Source of the DNA: Vagococcus fessus
Lineage (GTDB): Bacteria > Bacillota > Bacilli > Lactobacillales > Vagococcaceae
Assembly: GCF_003987565.1 (NCBI RefSeq)
Contig: NZ_NGJY01000002.1
Coordinates: 744,001 to 808,000, forward strand
Direction: 5' to 3'
Length of the DNA stretch: 64,000 nucleotides
Shown here: positions 1-9,681 of the stretch, one piece after another
Position numbering within the stretch: position 1 is the stretch's first letter
Layout of the letters: each line of letters begins with the position of its first letter
Program-made: the position numbers and the translations under genes
The notes under the pieces: model-generated
Database searches by the model: none
Told to the model about the DNA's origin: nothing
The model's input: the letters and a program-made list of their open reading frames with translations, nothing else

Positions 1-227
1 GGAGAAACACCCATTGCAAACAACGAGAAATTTTCCATAGCACTACCACTTACCGTATTCATCATTGTGAACAACGGGTTCTCACTTAATTTTGCTAAAG
101 CACGTGCATCCACACCAGGAACGGTGATATGAGCACCTACTCTAAAAGCAAGCAAGATGAATAATGTGAAAAAAATCTTCTTACGAATATCTTTAACCTT
201 AAAACCATCTTTCAATAGTCCTAACAT
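1..227 (-). CDS. secY: Protein translocase subunit SecY (N-terminal part, runs off window)
   Basis: This is the start of SecY, the channel subunit of the Sec translocon in the cytoplasmic membrane. Only about 75 residues are inside the window. They begin [20 protein letters not shown], followed by a hydrophobic first membrane helix and the conserved stretch VPGVDARAL. The start is fixed by an AGGTG ribosome binding site and by overlap with the rplO stop (TAATG, one shared base), which suggests translational coupling. It is the last visible gene of the S10-spc operon, its usual place. Confidence 0.95.
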   Translation of the reverse strand, partial: MLGLLKDGFKVKDIRKKIFFTLFILLAFRVGAHITVPGVDARALAKLSENPLFTMMNTVSGSAMENFSLFAMGVS

Positions 228-667
228 TAGATCACCTCGATTGATCCACCGGCAGCTTCAATAGCAGCTTGTGCAGACTTAGAGCATTTAGCAGCTTTCA
301 CTGTTAATTTCTTAGTCAATTCACCTTTAGCTAATACTTTAATACCTGCTTTTTCATCTTTGATAATTCCAGATTCAACAAGTAATGCTGGTGTTACTTC
401 TGTTCCATCTTCGAATTTGTTTAATGTGTCTAAGTTAACAATTGCAAATTCTTTACGGTTAATGTTTGTAAAGCCGCGTTTTGGTAAACGTTGGAATAAC
501 GGTGTTTGACCACCCTCAAATCCTAAACGTACGCCACCACCTGAACGAGATTTTTGACCTTTTTGTCCACGTCCTGCTGTTTTACCATTACCAGATGAAG
601 TTCCGCGACCTACGCGATTACGTACGTGTCTTGAACCTTCTGAAGGTTTTAACTCATGAAGTTTCAT
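227..667 (-). CDS. rplO: 50S ribosomal protein L15
   Basis: L15 is a late-assembling protein of the large subunit. The 146 residues show the Gly/Arg-rich N-terminal half typical of L15 ([20 protein letters not shown], then [14 protein letters not shown]) and a compact C-terminal domain. The length matches the family. It follows rpmD and its stop overlaps the secY start by one base. Confidence 0.98.
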   Translation of the reverse strand: MKLHELKPSEGSRHVRNRVGRGTSSGNGKTAGRGQKGQKSRSGGGVRLGFEGGQTPLFQRLPKRGFTNINRKEFAIVNLDTLNKFEDGTEVTPALLVESGIIKDEKAGIKVLAKGELTKKLTVKAAKCSKSAQAAIEAAGGSIEVI

Positions 668-703
668 TTATTTGGCACCTCCTCTTTTAGTAATTCAAAA
701 AAA

Positions 704-883
704 TTAAACTTCTTCAACGTCCACTAAATGTGAAACAGTATTGATCATACCTTTAATTGCAACATTATCAGGCTTAACCACTGAGCTGTTAGTTTTTTTC
801 AAACCTAAAGCTTTAACTGTATCTTTTTGGTTTTGAGGACGTCCGATAACGCTACGTTTTAAAGTAATTTTTAAATCAGCCAT
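704..883 (-). CDS. rpmD: 50S ribosomal protein L30
   Basis: A 59-residue L30 reading [20 protein letters not shown] and ending in [10 protein letters not shown]. It lies between rpsE and rplO, its standard position in the spc operon, 13 bases after rpsE. The bacterial short form has the single ferredoxin-like fold. A GGGGGA ribosome binding site precedes the ATG at a normal distance. Confidence 0.96.
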   Translation of the reverse strand: MADLKITLKRSVIGRPQNQKDTVKALGLKKTNSSVVKPDNVAIKGMINTVSHLVDVEEV

Positions 884-896
884 TATTATGTCCCCC

Positions 897-1397
897 TTAT
901 CCTAAAATTTCTTCTACAGTTTTACCACGTAATTCAGCAACTTCTTCAGCACGTTTTAAACGAGCTAAACCTTCTACAGTTGCACGAATAACATTGATAG
1001 GTGTGTTAGAACCTAATGATTTACTAGTTACGTCAGCTACACCAGCTAATTCTAATACAGAACGAACTGGACCACCAGCGGCAACCCCAGCACCGGGAAC
1101 AGCAGGTTTCATCATGATACGTCCACCGCTATAACTTCCGATTACTTCATGAGGGATTGTTGAACCAACCATTGGTACTTCGATTAAGTTTTTCTTAGCA
1201 TCTTCAATAGCTTTGCGGATTGCTTCTGGAACTTCTTGAGCTTTACCAGTACCAAATCCTACGTGACCGTTTCTGTCACCAACCACAACTAAAGCAGCGA
1301 AACGTAGACGACGTCCACCTTTAACAACTTTTGTTACACGGTTGATCGCAACAACGCGGTCTTCTAATTCCAAACCTTTTGGATCAATATAAACCAT
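897..1397 (-). CDS. rpsE: 30S ribosomal protein S5
   Basis: S5 of the small subunit, important for decoding fidelity. The 166 residues contain the double-stranded-RNA-binding-like N-terminal domain ([20 protein letters not shown]) and the C-terminal domain ([20 protein letters not shown]). The loop around [10 protein letters not shown], where spectinomycin-resistance changes fall in other bacteria, looks unaltered. It lies between rplR and rpmD. Confidence 0.98.
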   Translation of the reverse strand: MVYIDPKGLELEDRVVAINRVTKVVKGGRRLRFAALVVVGDRNGHVGFGTGKAQEVPEAIRKAIEDAKKNLIEVPMVGSTIPHEVIGSYSGGRIMMKPAVPGAGVAAGGPVRSVLELAGVADVTSKSLGSNTPINVIRATVEGLARLKRAEEVAELRGKTVEEILG

Positions 1398-1417
1398 GAA
1401 TGGTGTTCCTCCTTCTA

Positions 1418-1783
1418 CTAAAATTCAAGTCCGTTTTCACGCGCTGCTTCAGCTAATGCTGCAACACGTCCGTGATATAAGTATCCACCACGGTCGAAAA
1501 CTACTTCTTTAATTCCTTTTTCAGTTGCTTTTTTAGCGATTGAACCGCCAACAGCTGAAGCTAATTCAGTTTTGTTTCCACCTGAAATATCTTTATCTAA
1601 GGTAGAGGCACTTGCTAGCGTCACACCCGCTACGTCATCAATTAATTGCGCGTAGATGTTTTTGTTAGAACGAAAAACGTTCAAGCGTGGGCACTCAGCA
1701 GTACCAGAGATTTTCGCACGTACGCGACCATGTCTTTTTAAGCGTACTTTATTTTTATCTGGTTTTGAAATCACAATTGTCAC
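1418..1783 (-). CDS. rplR: 50S ribosomal protein L18
   Basis: L18 binds 5S rRNA together with L5 and L25-type proteins. The 121 residues hold the basic N-terminus ([20 protein letters not shown]) and the family end RAAREN-like ([11 protein letters not shown]). The ATG used here adds three residues before the usual MISK-like start; the preceding AAGAGGTG supports it. Confidence 0.97.
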   Translation of the reverse strand: MTIVISKPDKNKVRLKRHGRVRAKISGTAECPRLNVFRSNKNIYAQLIDDVAGVTLASASTLDKDISGGNKTELASAVGGSIAKKATEKGIKEVVFDRGGYLYHGRVAALAEAARENGLEF

Positions 1784-1862
1784 CTCTTAATATAATGTAT
1801 AAATAAAGTTGATGAGGAATCTTACCTGTTTTAAACAAAGTATGATTAACCTCTATCATCTA

Positions 1863-2399
1863 TTATTTACCTGTTTTACCTTCTTTACGTCTTACAAATT
1901 CACCTTCATAGCGAATTCCTTTACCTTTATACGGCTCAGGAGGACGTACTCCACGAATGTTAGCTGCTAATTCGCCAACGTGTTCTTTGTTAGCACCTTT
2001 AACAATAACTTTAGTGTTTGCAGGAACTTCAATTGTTACGCCTTCTGGAGCAACAAACTCAACTGGATGTGAATATCCAACGTTAAGTACAAGTTTTGAA
2101 CCTTGTAATTGTGCACGGTAACCAACCCCGATAAGTTCTAAAGCTTTTTCAAACCCTTCACTTACACCAACAACCATGTTGTTGAAGTTGGCACGCATTG
2201 TTCCGTGTAATGCACGGTTTTCTTTATTGTCGTTTGGACGAGTAAATGTCACTTCGTTACCTTCGATGTTCATAGTAATGTTGCTTACAAAAGTACGAGT
2301 TAATTCACCTTTGGGTCCTTTAACTGTTACGTCATTTCCATTTTGTGTTACTGTAACACCTGCAGGAATAATGACTACTTTATTACCAATACGGCTCAC
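1863..2399 (-). CDS. rplF: 50S ribosomal protein L6
   Basis: L6 sits near the factor-binding site of the 50S subunit. The 178 residues carry two repeated L6 domains. The second ends with the signature [15 protein letters not shown]. Length and end (RRKEGKTGK) are normal. The gap to rplR (79 bases) is larger than its neighbours' gaps but shows no terminator. Confidence 0.98.
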   Translation of the reverse strand: MSRIGNKVVIIPAGVTVTQNGNDVTVKGPKGELTRTFVSNITMNIEGNEVTFTRPNDNKENRALHGTMRANFNNMVVGVSEGFEKALELIGVGYRAQLQGSKLVLNVGYSHPVEFVAPEGVTIEVPANTKVIVKGANKEHVGELAANIRGVRPPEPYKGKGIRYEGEFVRRKEGKTGK

Positions 2400-2428
2400 T
2401 CAAGACACCTCCTTCTAATTTGTTTCAA

Positions 2429-2827
2429 TTACCACACGTATGCGATAACTTCTCCACCAATATTACGTTCTCTTGCTTCTTTGTCAGTGATAACACCTTC
2501 AGAAGTTGAGATGATAGCGATACCTAAACCGTTTAATACTTTAGGTACTTCATCAGCTTTAACATAAGCACGTAAACCTGGTTTAGAGATACGTTTTAAG
2601 TTTGTGATAACACGCTCTTCATTTTTACCGTATTTCAAGAATACGCGAATGATGCCTTGTTTATCATCTTCAATTTTTTCTACGTCGCGAATGAAACCTT
2701 CACGTTTCAAGATTTCAGCGATATCAAATTTAATTTTTGAAGCAGGCACTTCTAACATTTCGTGCTTAACCATGTTGGCATTACGCACGCGAGTTAGAAA
2801 ATCTGCGATTGGATCTGTCATGACCAT
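2429..2827 (-). CDS. rpsH: 30S ribosomal protein S8
   Basis: S8 binds the central domain of 16S rRNA. In E. coli it also represses the spc operon; whether that applies here cannot be seen. The 132 residues start [18 protein letters not shown] and end with the family motif [20 protein letters not shown]. The gene follows rpsN. Confidence 0.98.
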   Translation of the reverse strand: MVMTDPIADFLTRVRNANMVKHEMLEVPASKIKFDIAEILKREGFIRDVEKIEDDKQGIIRVFLKYGKNEERVITNLKRISKPGLRAYVKADEVPKVLNGLGIAIISTSEGVITDKEARERNIGGEVIAYVW

Positions 2828-2860
2828 TGAACTATTTACCTCCTTTATGCGGGTTTTTTG

Positions 2861-3046
2861 TTACCAGCTAGCTTTCTTCACGCCGGGAATTTGTCCTTTA
2901 TAGGCAAGTTCGCGGAAGCAAATACGGCAAAGTTTAAATTTACGATAAACTGAATGTGGACGGCCACAACGTTCGCAACGTGTATAAGCTTGTGTTGAGA
3001 ATTTTGCTGGACGTTTGTTTTTAGCAATCATTGATTTTTTAGCCAA
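2861..3046 (-). CDS. rpsN: 30S ribosomal protein S14, zinc-binding type (type Z)
   Basis: This is the short 61-residue S14 with two CxxC pairs (CERC and CRIC, about residues 24-43) that bind one zinc ion. It is the standard spc-operon copy of Gram-positive bacteria. A zinc-independent paralogue is often encoded elsewhere in such genomes; none is visible in this window. Confidence 0.98.
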   Translation of the reverse strand: MAKKSMIAKNKRPAKFSTQAYTRCERCGRPHSVYRKFKLCRICFRELAYKGQIPGVKKASW

Positions 3047-3064
3047 GTAGTTCGCCTCCTTTAA

Positions 3065-3604
3065 TTATTTTTGGAATGGCATTCCAAGTTGAGTTAATAA
3101 TTCACGTGATTCTTCATCTGTGTTAGCAGTTGTAACAACAACGATGTCCATACCACGTACTTTATCTACCAAATCGTAATCGATTTCTGGGAAGATTAAT
3201 TGTTCTTTAACACCCATAGTATAGTTACCACGGCCATCAAATGACTTATTACTTACACCATGGAAGTCACGTACACGAGGTAGAGAAACTGTTACTAGTT
3301 TGTCTAAGAATTCGTACATTCTTTCGCCACGTAAAGTTACTTTACAGCCGATAGGCATACCTTCACGTAGACGGAAACCAGCGATAGATTTTCTAGCTTT
3401 TGTAATTACTGGTTTTTGACCAGAAATTTTAGTTAACTCTTCTACGGCTTTATCTAAGTTTTTAACGTTAGTTACAGCATCACCAACACCCATGTTGATA
3501 ACAATCTTTTCAACTTTTGGTGTTTGCATAACTGATGTGTAATTAAATTTCTCCATTAATGACGGAGTGATTTCTTTAACATATTTTTCTTTTAGGCGGT
3601 TCAT
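3065..3604 (-). CDS. rplE: 50S ribosomal protein L5
   Basis: L5 binds 5S rRNA and contacts tRNA in the P site. The 179 residues begin [20 protein letters not shown] and include the family stretches [11 protein letters not shown] and [16 protein letters not shown]. The gene follows rplX in the usual order. Confidence 0.98.
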   Translation of the reverse strand: MNRLKEKYVKEITPSLMEKFNYTSVMQTPKVEKIVINMGVGDAVTNVKNLDKAVEELTKISGQKPVITKARKSIAGFRLREGMPIGCKVTLRGERMYEFLDKLVTVSLPRVRDFHGVSNKSFDGRGNYTMGVKEQLIFPEIDYDLVDKVRGMDIVVVTTANTDEESRELLTQLGMPFQK

Positions 3605-3631
3605 TCTGTAGGTCCCTCCTTCCGTTCTTTA

Positions 3632-3943
3632 CTACTTATCTAATACTTCACCTGTGCGCTTAGAAACACGTACTTTTTTACCATCGATCTCTTTATAACC
3701 TACTCTTGTTGGTTCTCCGTTTGATGGATCAATTACCATCACGTTAGAAACATGAATAGATGCTTCTGTTTCGACGATGCCTCCTTGCGGAGCTGCAGCG
3801 CTAGGCTTTTGATGTTTTTTAATCATGTTAACACCTTCAACGATAACACGATCGTTTTTAGGAAACGCAGTTAATACTACGCCTTCTTTGTTTTTGTCTT
3901 TACCAGTGATAACTTTAACTTTATCGCCTTTTTTAACAAACAT
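3632..3943 (-). CDS. rplX: 50S ribosomal protein L24
   Basis: L24 initiates assembly of the large subunit. I chose the ATG of [12 protein letters not shown], giving 103 residues, the usual length. An upstream in-frame GTG would add four residues, but that codon overlaps the AGGAGGTG ribosome binding site and so cannot be the start. The KOW motif ([16 protein letters not shown]) is near the N-terminus. Confidence 0.97.
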   Translation of the reverse strand: MFVKKGDKVKVITGKDKNKEGVVLTAFPKNDRVIVEGVNMIKKHQKPSAAAPQGGIVETEASIHVSNVMVIDPSNGEPTRVGYKEIDGKKVRVSKRTGEVLDK

Positions 3944-3975
3944 ATTGTTTCGCACCTCCTTTTGACAAGAATTGA

Positions 3976-4344
3976 TTATAAAACTTCTGGTGCAAGTGAA
4001 ATAATTTTCATGAAGTTGTCATCACGTAATTCACGAGCAACTGGTCCGAAAATACGTGTACCACGAGGACTCTTGTCGTCACGGATAATAACACAAGCAT
4101 TTTCATCAAATTTGATATATGAACCGTCATTACGACGAGCTCCAGTTTTAGTTCTTACAATAACAGCTTTAACGACTTCACCTTTTTTAACAACTCCACC
4201 TGGTGTTGCTTGTTTAACCGTAGCTACGATGATATCACCGATATTAGCTGTTTTACGTCCTGATCCGCCTAACACTTTAATTGTTAGTACTTCACGAGCA
4301 CCTGAGTTATCAGCTACTCTCAAACGACTTTCTGTTTGGATCAC
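3976..4344 (-). CDS. rplN: 50S ribosomal protein L14
   Basis: L14 lies at the subunit interface and makes bridges to 16S rRNA. The 122 residues start [19 protein letters not shown] and contain the signature [15 protein letters not shown]. Normal length; between rpsQ and rplX. Confidence 0.98.
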   Translation of the reverse strand: MIQTESRLRVADNSGAREVLTIKVLGGSGRKTANIGDIIVATVKQATPGGVVKKGEVVKAVIVRTKTGARRNDGSYIKFDENACVIIRDDKSPRGTRIFGPVARELRDDNFMKIISLAPEVL

Positions 4345-4397
4345 TATAGTATCCTCCTTTCAGATTTTAAGCTTCAATCTATATAGGAAAATCTCGC

Positions 4398-4670
4398 TTA
4401 GATAATAACTGCTTCTTCAACGACCTCTAATAAACGGAAACGTTTTGTAGCGGATAATGGACGAGTTTCCATAATTTTCACGATGTCTCCTGTTTTAGCA
4501 ACATTGTTCTCATCATGCGCTTTGTATTTCTTTGAATATTTAACACGTTTACCATATTTTTTATGAGCGTTACGAGTTTCTACAACAACAACGATAGTTT
4601 TATCCATTTTGTCTGAAACAACGCGTCCTTGGTAAACTTTACGTTGATTTCTTTCTTGATCTTGAGTCAT
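4398..4670 (-). CDS. rpsQ: 30S ribosomal protein S17
   Basis: S17 is a primary 16S rRNA binder with an OB fold. The 90 residues carry [20 protein letters not shown] and [20 protein letters not shown], both family signatures. The N-terminus is a few residues longer than in Bacillus, common in this order. Confidence 0.97.
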   Translation of the reverse strand: MTQDQERNQRKVYQGRVVSDKMDKTIVVVVETRNAHKKYGKRVKYSKKYKAHDENNVAKTGDIVKIMETRPLSATKRFRLLEVVEEAVII

Positions 4671-4694
4671 TCGTCTAATGGCCTCCTTCCAATG

Positions 4695-4883
4695 TTACTT
4701 TTCTTGTTCACGCAACACTGTTTTAATGCGTGCAATCGATTTACGCACTTCTTGAATACGCGCAGTGTTTTCTAGCTGACCTGTAGCAAGTTGGAATCTT
4801 AAGTTGAATAATTCTTCTTTAAATTCCTTTTCTTTCTCAAGCATTTCGGCAGTGGTTAACGCTTTGATATCTTTAACCTTCAT
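4695..4883 (-). CDS. rpmC: 50S ribosomal protein L29
   Basis: L29 sits at the peptide exit tunnel next to L23. I start it at [14 protein letters not shown] (62 residues, normal). A longer in-frame start would overlap rplP by 35 bases and lacks a good binding site; GGGTGG precedes the chosen ATG. The gene still overlaps the end of rplP by 11 bases, which suggests coupled translation. Confidence 0.96.
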   Translation of the reverse strand: MKVKDIKALTTAEMLEKEKEFKEELFNLRFQLATGQLENTARIQEVRKSIARIKTVLREQEK

Positions 4884-5307
4884 TCGATTCACCACCCATT
4901 TCCTCACGTTTTACAATCTTAGTTTTAACAGGTAATTTGTGAGAAGCAAGTCTTAATGCTTCACGAGCAACTTCTTCTGGTACGCCAGCAATTTCAAACA
5001 TGATTTTTCCACGTTTAACTGGTGCAACCCATCCTTCAGGAGCTCCTTTACCTTTACCCATACGAACGCCAATTGCTTTCGATGTATATGATTTATGAGG
5101 GAAAATTTTAATCCATACTTTCCCGCCACGTTTCATATAACGTGTCATTGCGATACGTGATGCTTCAATTTGGCGGTTAGTAATCCATTTTGATTCAACA
5201 GCTTGTAAACCGTATTCACCAAATGCTACCTCTTTACCACCTTTAGCTTCTCCGCGCATTTTACCTCTAAACTCACGACGGTGTTTCACACGTTTAGGTA
5301 CTAACAT
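4873..5307 (-). CDS. rplP: 50S ribosomal protein L16
   Basis: L16 helps position A-site tRNA. The 144 residues begin [20 protein letters not shown] and include FGEYGLQA and [17 protein letters not shown], all family signatures. It starts two bases after the rpsC stop and overlaps rpmC at its end. Confidence 0.98.
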   Translation of the reverse strand: MLVPKRVKHRREFRGKMRGEAKGGKEVAFGEYGLQAVESKWITNRQIEASRIAMTRYMKRGGKVWIKIFPHKSYTSKAIGVRMGKGKGAPEGWVAPVKRGKIMFEIAGVPEEVAREALRLASHKLPVKTKIVKREEMGGESNEG

Positions 5308-5309
5308 GA

Positions 5310-5975
5310 TTATTTCCCTCCTTTCTCAGTGTTTTTCATACCAGGAAGAATTTCTCCGCGATAGATCCACACTTTAACTCCTAGTTTTCCGTATGTTGTA
5401 TCTGCTTCTTCCCATGCATAGTCAATATCAGCACGTAATGTATGTAATGGAACAGTTCCTTCTGAATAACCTTCAGCACGGGCAATGTCTGCACCGTTCA
5501 AACGACCAGAAACTTGAGTTTTGATCCCTTGTGCTCCACTTCTCATTGTACGTTGGATTGCTTGTTTTTGTGCGCGACGGAAAGCCACACGATTTTCTAA
5601 TTGACGAGCAATTCCTTCTGCTACTAATTTAGCATCTAAATCTGGTTTTTTAATTTCCACAATATTAATATGGATTTCATTAGGTTTTCTACCAGTTAAT
5701 TTAACTAGTTCTTTTCTAATGTTCTCAACTTCAGATCCACCTTTACCAATAACCATTCCTGGTTTAGCTGTGTGTAGAGATACGTTCACACGTTTTGCAG
5801 CGCGTTCGATTTCTACTTTTGAAACAGCGGCATCGGCTAGTCTAGATGAGACAAATTTACGAATTTTTAAATCTTCGTGTAAATATTCAGCATACTCTTT
5901 TTCAGCATACCATTTAGCGTCCCAATCACGGATGACGCCGACACGAAGTCCAATAGGATGTATTTTTTGACCCAC
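5310..5975 (-). CDS. rpsC: 30S ribosomal protein S3
   Basis: S3 lines the mRNA entry channel and has mRNA helicase activity together with S4. The 221 residues start [19 protein letters not shown], have the KH domain with GKGG ([13 protein letters not shown]) and the C-terminal signature [11 protein letters not shown]. Normal length and order. Confidence 0.98.
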   Translation of the reverse strand: MGQKIHPIGLRVGVIRDWDAKWYAEKEYAEYLHEDLKIRKFVSSRLADAAVSKVEIERAAKRVNVSLHTAKPGMVIGKGGSEVENIRKELVKLTGRKPNEIHINIVEIKKPDLDAKLVAEGIARQLENRVAFRRAQKQAIQRTMRSGAQGIKTQVSGRLNGADIARAEGYSEGTVPLHTLRADIDYAWEEADTTYGKLGVKVWIYRGEILPGMKNTEKGGK

Positions 5976-5993
5976 TGATTGTCCCTCCTTCTT

Positions 5994-6341
5994 TTACTTC
6001 TCAGTCACTACTACTGTAATGTGACTTGTTCTTTTGTTGATTGGTGATGCTGAACCTTTCGCACGAGGACGGAAACGTTTCATCGTTGGTCCTTCGTTAA
6101 CAAATGCTTCAGATACTACCAAATTCTCAACGTCTAAATCATAGTTATTTTCTGCATTGGCAACAGCTGACATCAATACTTTTTCAATAATTCCAGCCGG
6201 TTTGTTCGGTGTGAATTTTAAGATTGAAATAGCTTCTGCTACGCTTTTCCCTCTGATTAAATCGATCGTAATACGCGCTTTACGAGGTGAAGTACGAACT
6301 GTTTTTGCAGTTGCTCTTGCTGAAGTAATTTGTTCTGACAT
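5994..6341 (-). CDS. rplV: 50S ribosomal protein L22
   Basis: L22 extends a loop into the exit tunnel. The 115 residues contain [19 protein letters not shown] and the tunnel hairpin ending [19 protein letters not shown]. No insertion or deletion of the kind linked to macrolide resistance is evident in the hairpin. Confidence 0.98.
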   Translation of the reverse strand: MSEQITSARATAKTVRTSPRKARITIDLIRGKSVAEAISILKFTPNKPAGIIEKVLMSAVANAENNYDLDVENLVVSEAFVNEGPTMKRFRPRAKGSASPINKRTSHITVVVTEK

Positions 6342-6363
6342 TTGAAATTCCTCCCCTCAATAA

Positions 6364-6642
6364 TTAGCGTTTTGTTTTTTTATCGTCAACAACGTGTCCA
6401 CGATATGTTCTTGTTGGTGCAAATTCACCTAATTTGTGTCCTACCATGTCTTCTTGAATATAGACTGGAACATGTTTACGTCCGTCATAAACAGCGATTG
6501 TGAACCCTACAAAGTTAGGGAAAATCGTTGAACGACGTGACCATGTTTTAATAACACTTTTCTTTTCAGAATCTTTTTGAGCTTCAACCTTTTTCATTAA
6601 ATGCTCATCAATAAAAGGTCCTTTCTTCAAACTACGGCCCAT
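6364..6642 (-). CDS. rpsS: 30S ribosomal protein S19
   Basis: S19 forms part of the 30S head with S13. The 92 residues start [19 protein letters not shown] and contain the signature [14 protein letters not shown]. Normal length; between rplB and rplV. Confidence 0.98.
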   Translation of the reverse strand: MGRSLKKGPFIDEHLMKKVEAQKDSEKKSVIKTWSRRSTIFPNFVGFTIAVYDGRKHVPVYIQEDMVGHKLGEFAPTRTYRGHVVDDKKTKR

Positions 6643-6686
6643 GGTGAACCTCCTCTCAAATTATATGGCTTTAAGCCACGAGTGTT

Positions 6687-7520
6687 TTATTTTGTTTTGC
6701 GACGTCTAACAATAAGTTTGTCAGATGCAGCTTTCTTATTACGAGTTTTATAACCAAGCGTTGGTTTACCCCAAGGTGTAACTGGGCTAGGACGTCCGAT
6801 TGGAGCTTTACCTTCACCACCACCGTGTGGGTGATCGTTCGGATTCATTACGCTACCACGTACAGTAGGACGTTTGCGCATCCAACGGCTACGGCCGGCT
6901 TTACCAATGTTGATTAATTCGTGTTGTTCATTACCTACAGCACCGATTGAAGCACGACAAGTAGCTAAGATCATACGAACTTCACCTGAATTCAAGCGAA
7001 CTAATACGTATTTACCTTCTTTACCTAAAACTTGTGCTTTAGTACCAGCAGAACGGATTAATTGTCCGCCTTTACCTGGTTTCATTTCGATATTGTGGAT
7101 AACTGTACCAACTGGAATGTTTGCTAATGGTAACGCGTTACCAATTTTGATATCAGCAGTATCGCCTGATACAACTTGCATTCCTACTTCTAATCCTTTT
7201 GGTGCTAAAATGTATGTTTTCACACCATCTGTATAGTGGATTAAAGCGATATTAGCAGATCTGTTTGGATCATACTCGATTGTTTTAACAAGTCCAACAA
7301 CGTTGTCTTTGTTACGTTTAAAGTCAATCACGCGGTATTGACGTTTGTGCCCGCCACCTTGATGGCGTACAGTAATACGTCCGTTGTTGTTACGACCAGC
7401 ATTATTTTTAAGTGGTTGTAATAACGTTTTTTCGGGCGTTGAAGTTGTGATTTCAGCGAAATCAGAACCTGTCATATTACGACGGCCGTTAGTGGTTGGT
7501 TTATACTTTTTAATTCCCAC
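6687..7520 (-). CDS. rplB: 50S ribosomal protein L2
   Basis: L2 is needed for subunit joining and peptidyl transferase activity. The 277 residues start [20 protein letters not shown] and include the conserved C-terminal segment [20 protein letters not shown], whose His residues lie near the catalytic centre. Normal length. Confidence 0.98.
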   Translation of the reverse strand: MGIKKYKPTTNGRRNMTGSDFAEITTSTPEKTLLQPLKNNAGRNNNGRITVRHQGGGHKRQYRVIDFKRNKDNVVGLVKTIEYDPNRSANIALIHYTDGVKTYILAPKGLEVGMQVVSGDTADIKIGNALPLANIPVGTVIHNIEMKPGKGGQLIRSAGTKAQVLGKEGKYVLVRLNSGEVRMILATCRASIGAVGNEQHELINIGKAGRSRWMRKRPTVRGSVMNPNDHPHGGGEGKAPIGRPSPVTPWGKPTLGYKTRNKKAASDKLIVRRRKTK

Positions 7521-7563
7521 GTCTATGTTCCCTCCTATTTAAAAATTAGAGTCTTGACCTGAA

Positions 7564-7854
7564 TTATTCAGCGTCAAACAATTGAATTTCTTTTGATTCT
7601 TCAGTTAACGTCACGATAGCTTTACGACGTTTTTTTGTATATCCTGCATATTTACCCATGCGTTTTAATTTTGGTTTAACGTTCATGATGTTTACGTTTT
7701 TAACTTTAACACCATCAAACGCAGCCTCTACTGCTTGTTTCACGTGAGTTTTGTTAGCACGAGTATCCACATCAAATGTGTATTTTTTCTCGTCCATAGC
7801 TAACATTGAAGCTTCTGTGATAACTGGGCGTTTGATTACATCTAGTAATTCCAT
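7564..7854 (-). CDS. rplW: 50S ribosomal protein L23
   Basis: L23 is the docking site for trigger factor and SRP at the tunnel exit. The 96 residues include [12 protein letters not shown] and [16 protein letters not shown]. Its ATG overlaps the rplD stop by one base (TAATG), the same coupling seen at rplO-secY. Confidence 0.98.
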   Translation of the reverse strand: MELLDVIKRPVITEASMLAMDEKKYTFDVDTRANKTHVKQAVEAAFDGVKVKNVNIMNVKPKLKRMGKYAGYTKKRRKAIVTLTEESKEIQLFDAE

Positions 7855-8477
7855 TATGCAAGCACCTCCTCTACTTGAGTAAGAGCAGCTTGAGTAATTA
7901 ACATTTTATCGTTAGCTACTACATCCAACACGCTTACGTTGTCTGCTTCTACAACAGATACGTTTGGTAAGTTACGAGCTGATAACGCTGCGAAGTCATT
8001 GCCGCTTTCTAAAACGACTAAAACTTTAGTTGTTACATCTAATTTTGCTAAAACCTCTTTAAATTCTTTTGTTTTTGGTGCGTCAAAGCCTAAAGCGTCA
8101 ACAACAACAAATTTTTCTTCAGCAACTTTTTCTGATAATACAGATTTGATTGCTAAACGACGAACTTTTTTAGGAAGTTTGTAGCTGTATGAACGTGGTG
8201 TCGGTCCGAAGACTACTCCACCGCCACGCCATTGTGGTGAACGGATAGAACCTTGACGCGCACGTCCAGTTCCTTTTTGTCTCCATGGTTTACGTCCACC
8301 GCCGCGAACAGCACTACGATTTTTAACCGCGTGAGTTCCTTGTCTTAATGAAGCACGTTGCATGATGATTGCATCAAATACAACACTTTCGTTAGGCTCA
8401 ATTCCGAAAATTGTATCGTTTAACTCTACAACTCCGTTTTTTGATCCATCTTGTTTAAATAATGCTACAGTTGGCAT
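7854..8477 (-). CDS. rplD: 50S ribosomal protein L4
   Basis: L4 stabilises 23S rRNA and reaches into the exit tunnel. In E. coli it represses its own S10 operon through the leader RNA. The 207 residues hold the tunnel loop [20 protein letters not shown], unaltered at the macrolide-relevant KGTGRAR. It is the third gene of this operon. Confidence 0.98.
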   Translation of the reverse strand: MPTVALFKQDGSKNGVVELNDTIFGIEPNESVVFDAIIMQRASLRQGTHAVKNRSAVRGGGRKPWRQKGTGRARQGSIRSPQWRGGGVVFGPTPRSYSYKLPKKVRRLAIKSVLSEKVAEEKFVVVDALGFDAPKTKEFKEVLAKLDVTTKVLVVLESGNDFAALSARNLPNVSVVEADNVSVLDVVANDKMLITQAALTQVEEVLA

Positions 8478-8502
8478 TCCTTAGTCCTCCTCTCTTCAAC
8501 AA

Positions 8503-9132
8503 TTATTTCCCAGTTTTCACTGATTTGATTTGTACTAATGATTTTTTAGAACCTGGTACATTACCTTTAATTAAGATAACATTTTTTTCAAGATCTACAC
8601 GTACAACTTCTAGATTTTGAATAGTGACACGATCGCCACCCATTTGACCAGCTAATTTTTTGTTCTTAAATACTCTATTCGGATCTACTGGACCCATTGA
8701 CCCAGGACGACGGTGGTAACGAGAACCGTGACTCATTGGTCCGCGAGATTGACCATGACGTTTAATAACGCCTTGGTAACCTTTACCTTTAGTTGTTCCT
8801 GTAACGTTAATGATGTCTCCTGCTTCGAAGATATCTACCTTGATTTCTTTACCTACTTCGTAATCTCCTAGCTCAACATCTTTAAACTCTTTAATGAAGC
8901 GCTTAGGAGCCGTGTTTGCTTTTGCAACATGACCTTTCGCCGGTTTGTTCGCTAAGACTTCACGTTTGTCTTGATAACCTAATTGAACTGCTTCGTAACC
9001 ATCTGTATCCATTGTTTTAACTTGTAAAACAACATTCGGAGTAGCTTCGATTACAGTAACTGGGATTAACTCGCCATTTTCAGTGAAAACTTGCGTCATT
9101 CCTACTTTTTTTCCTAAGATTCCTTTAGTCAT
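8503..9132 (-). CDS. rplC: 50S ribosomal protein L3
   Basis: L3 is an early assembly protein near the peptidyl transferase centre. I start it at [16 protein letters not shown] (209 residues, the family length). A longer in-frame start six codons upstream would place the GGAGGTG ribosome binding site inside the gene. The signature [20 protein letters not shown] is intact. Confidence 0.98.
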   Translation of the reverse strand: MTKGILGKKVGMTQVFTENGELIPVTVIEATPNVVLQVKTMDTDGYEAVQLGYQDKREVLANKPAKGHVAKANTAPKRFIKEFKDVELGDYEVGKEIKVDIFEAGDIINVTGTTKGKGYQGVIKRHGQSRGPMSHGSRYHRRPGSMGPVDPNRVFKNKKLAGQMGGDRVTIQNLEVVRVDLEKNVILIKGNVPGSKKSLVQIKSVKTGK

Positions 9133-9157
9133 GAGTGCACCTCCATCCATTTAATTT

Positions 9158-9466
9158 TTATAACTTGATTTCAATATTCACACCGCTTGGTAAGTCAAGC
9201 TTCATTAAAGCATCAACTGTTTTTGGTGTTGGGTTCACAATGTCAATCAGACGTTTGTGAGTTCGCATTTCGAATTGTTCGCGAGAATCTTTGTACTTAT
9301 GAGTCGCACGGATTACAGTGTAAACTGAACGATCTGTTGGTAACGGAATCGGACCTGATACATCAGCTCCAGTTCTTTTCGCTGTTTCAACGATTTTCTC
9401 CGCAGATTGATCTAAAATACGGTGTTCATACGCTTTTAAACGGATACGAATTTTTTGTTTTGCCAT
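9158..9466 (-). CDS. rpsJ: 30S ribosomal protein S10
   Basis: S10 is a head protein of the 30S subunit and, as NusE, part of the antitermination complex. The 102 residues include [20 protein letters not shown] and [20 protein letters not shown]. It is the first gene of the operon and follows a leader of about 160 bases. Confidence 0.98.
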   Translation of the reverse strand: MAKQKIRIRLKAYEHRILDQSAEKIVETAKRTGADVSGPIPLPTDRSVYTVIRATHKYKDSREQFEMRTHKRLIDIVNPTPKTVDALMKLDLPSGVNIEIKL

Positions 9467-9495
9467 TTTTGTTCCCTCCTTCGCCTATTTTGAAA

Positions 9496-9592
9496 AGTAG
9501 ACATAGCTCCACGAAAATACCGACACAGCCTCCCATGGCAATGCGTCCGGGTGTGTCGCAACCTCTCGCTTCTCAGCCGCAGGGTTTCTACT
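9496..9592 (-). promoter_or_regulatory. Structured leader RNA of the S10 operon (candidate r-protein control element)
   Basis: The untranslated leader before rpsJ can fold. An outer stem pairs AGTAGA (9587-9592) with TCTACT (9496-9501). An inner stem pairs CGACACA with TGTGTCG (about 9521-9558), enclosing a GC-rich loop with CCATGG. The pairing is seen directly. A role in autogenous control, for example by L4, is inference from E. coli; I cannot assign it to a named RNA family. A weak promoter lies upstream at 9637-9665. Confidence 0.5.
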
Positions 9593-9636
9593 AACATCCC
9601 CACTCGTGACCGCTATATAATAGCAGCACCTTAGCT

Positions 9637-9665
9637 AGTATACTAAAAAAAAAGCTTATACGCAA
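9637..9665 (-). promoter_or_regulatory. Candidate promoter of the S10 operon
   Basis: On the minus strand TTGCGT (9660-9665) and TATACT (9637-9642) are separated by 17 bases. The -35 half lies inside the hairpin that terminates the upstream gene. The -10 is good and the -35 weak, so this is only a candidate. TATTAT further downstream is an alternative -10. Confidence 0.4.
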
Positions 9666-9676
9666 GCTTTTTTTTA
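9645..9676 (-). terminator. Rho-independent terminator of the exported-protein gene
   Basis: A 13-bp inverted repeat, AAAAAAAAAGCTT and AAGCTTTTTTTTT, with a six-base loop, just after the stop at 9682 on the minus strand. It can act in both directions. Confidence 0.75.
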
Positions 9677-9681
9677 ATAAA

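Noticed and set aside
7739-7754. parS-like TGTTTCACGTGAGTTT in rplW
   Set aside because: Twelve leading bases match parS, but the right half fails at three or more conserved positions, and the site is in a coding region far from the other two.
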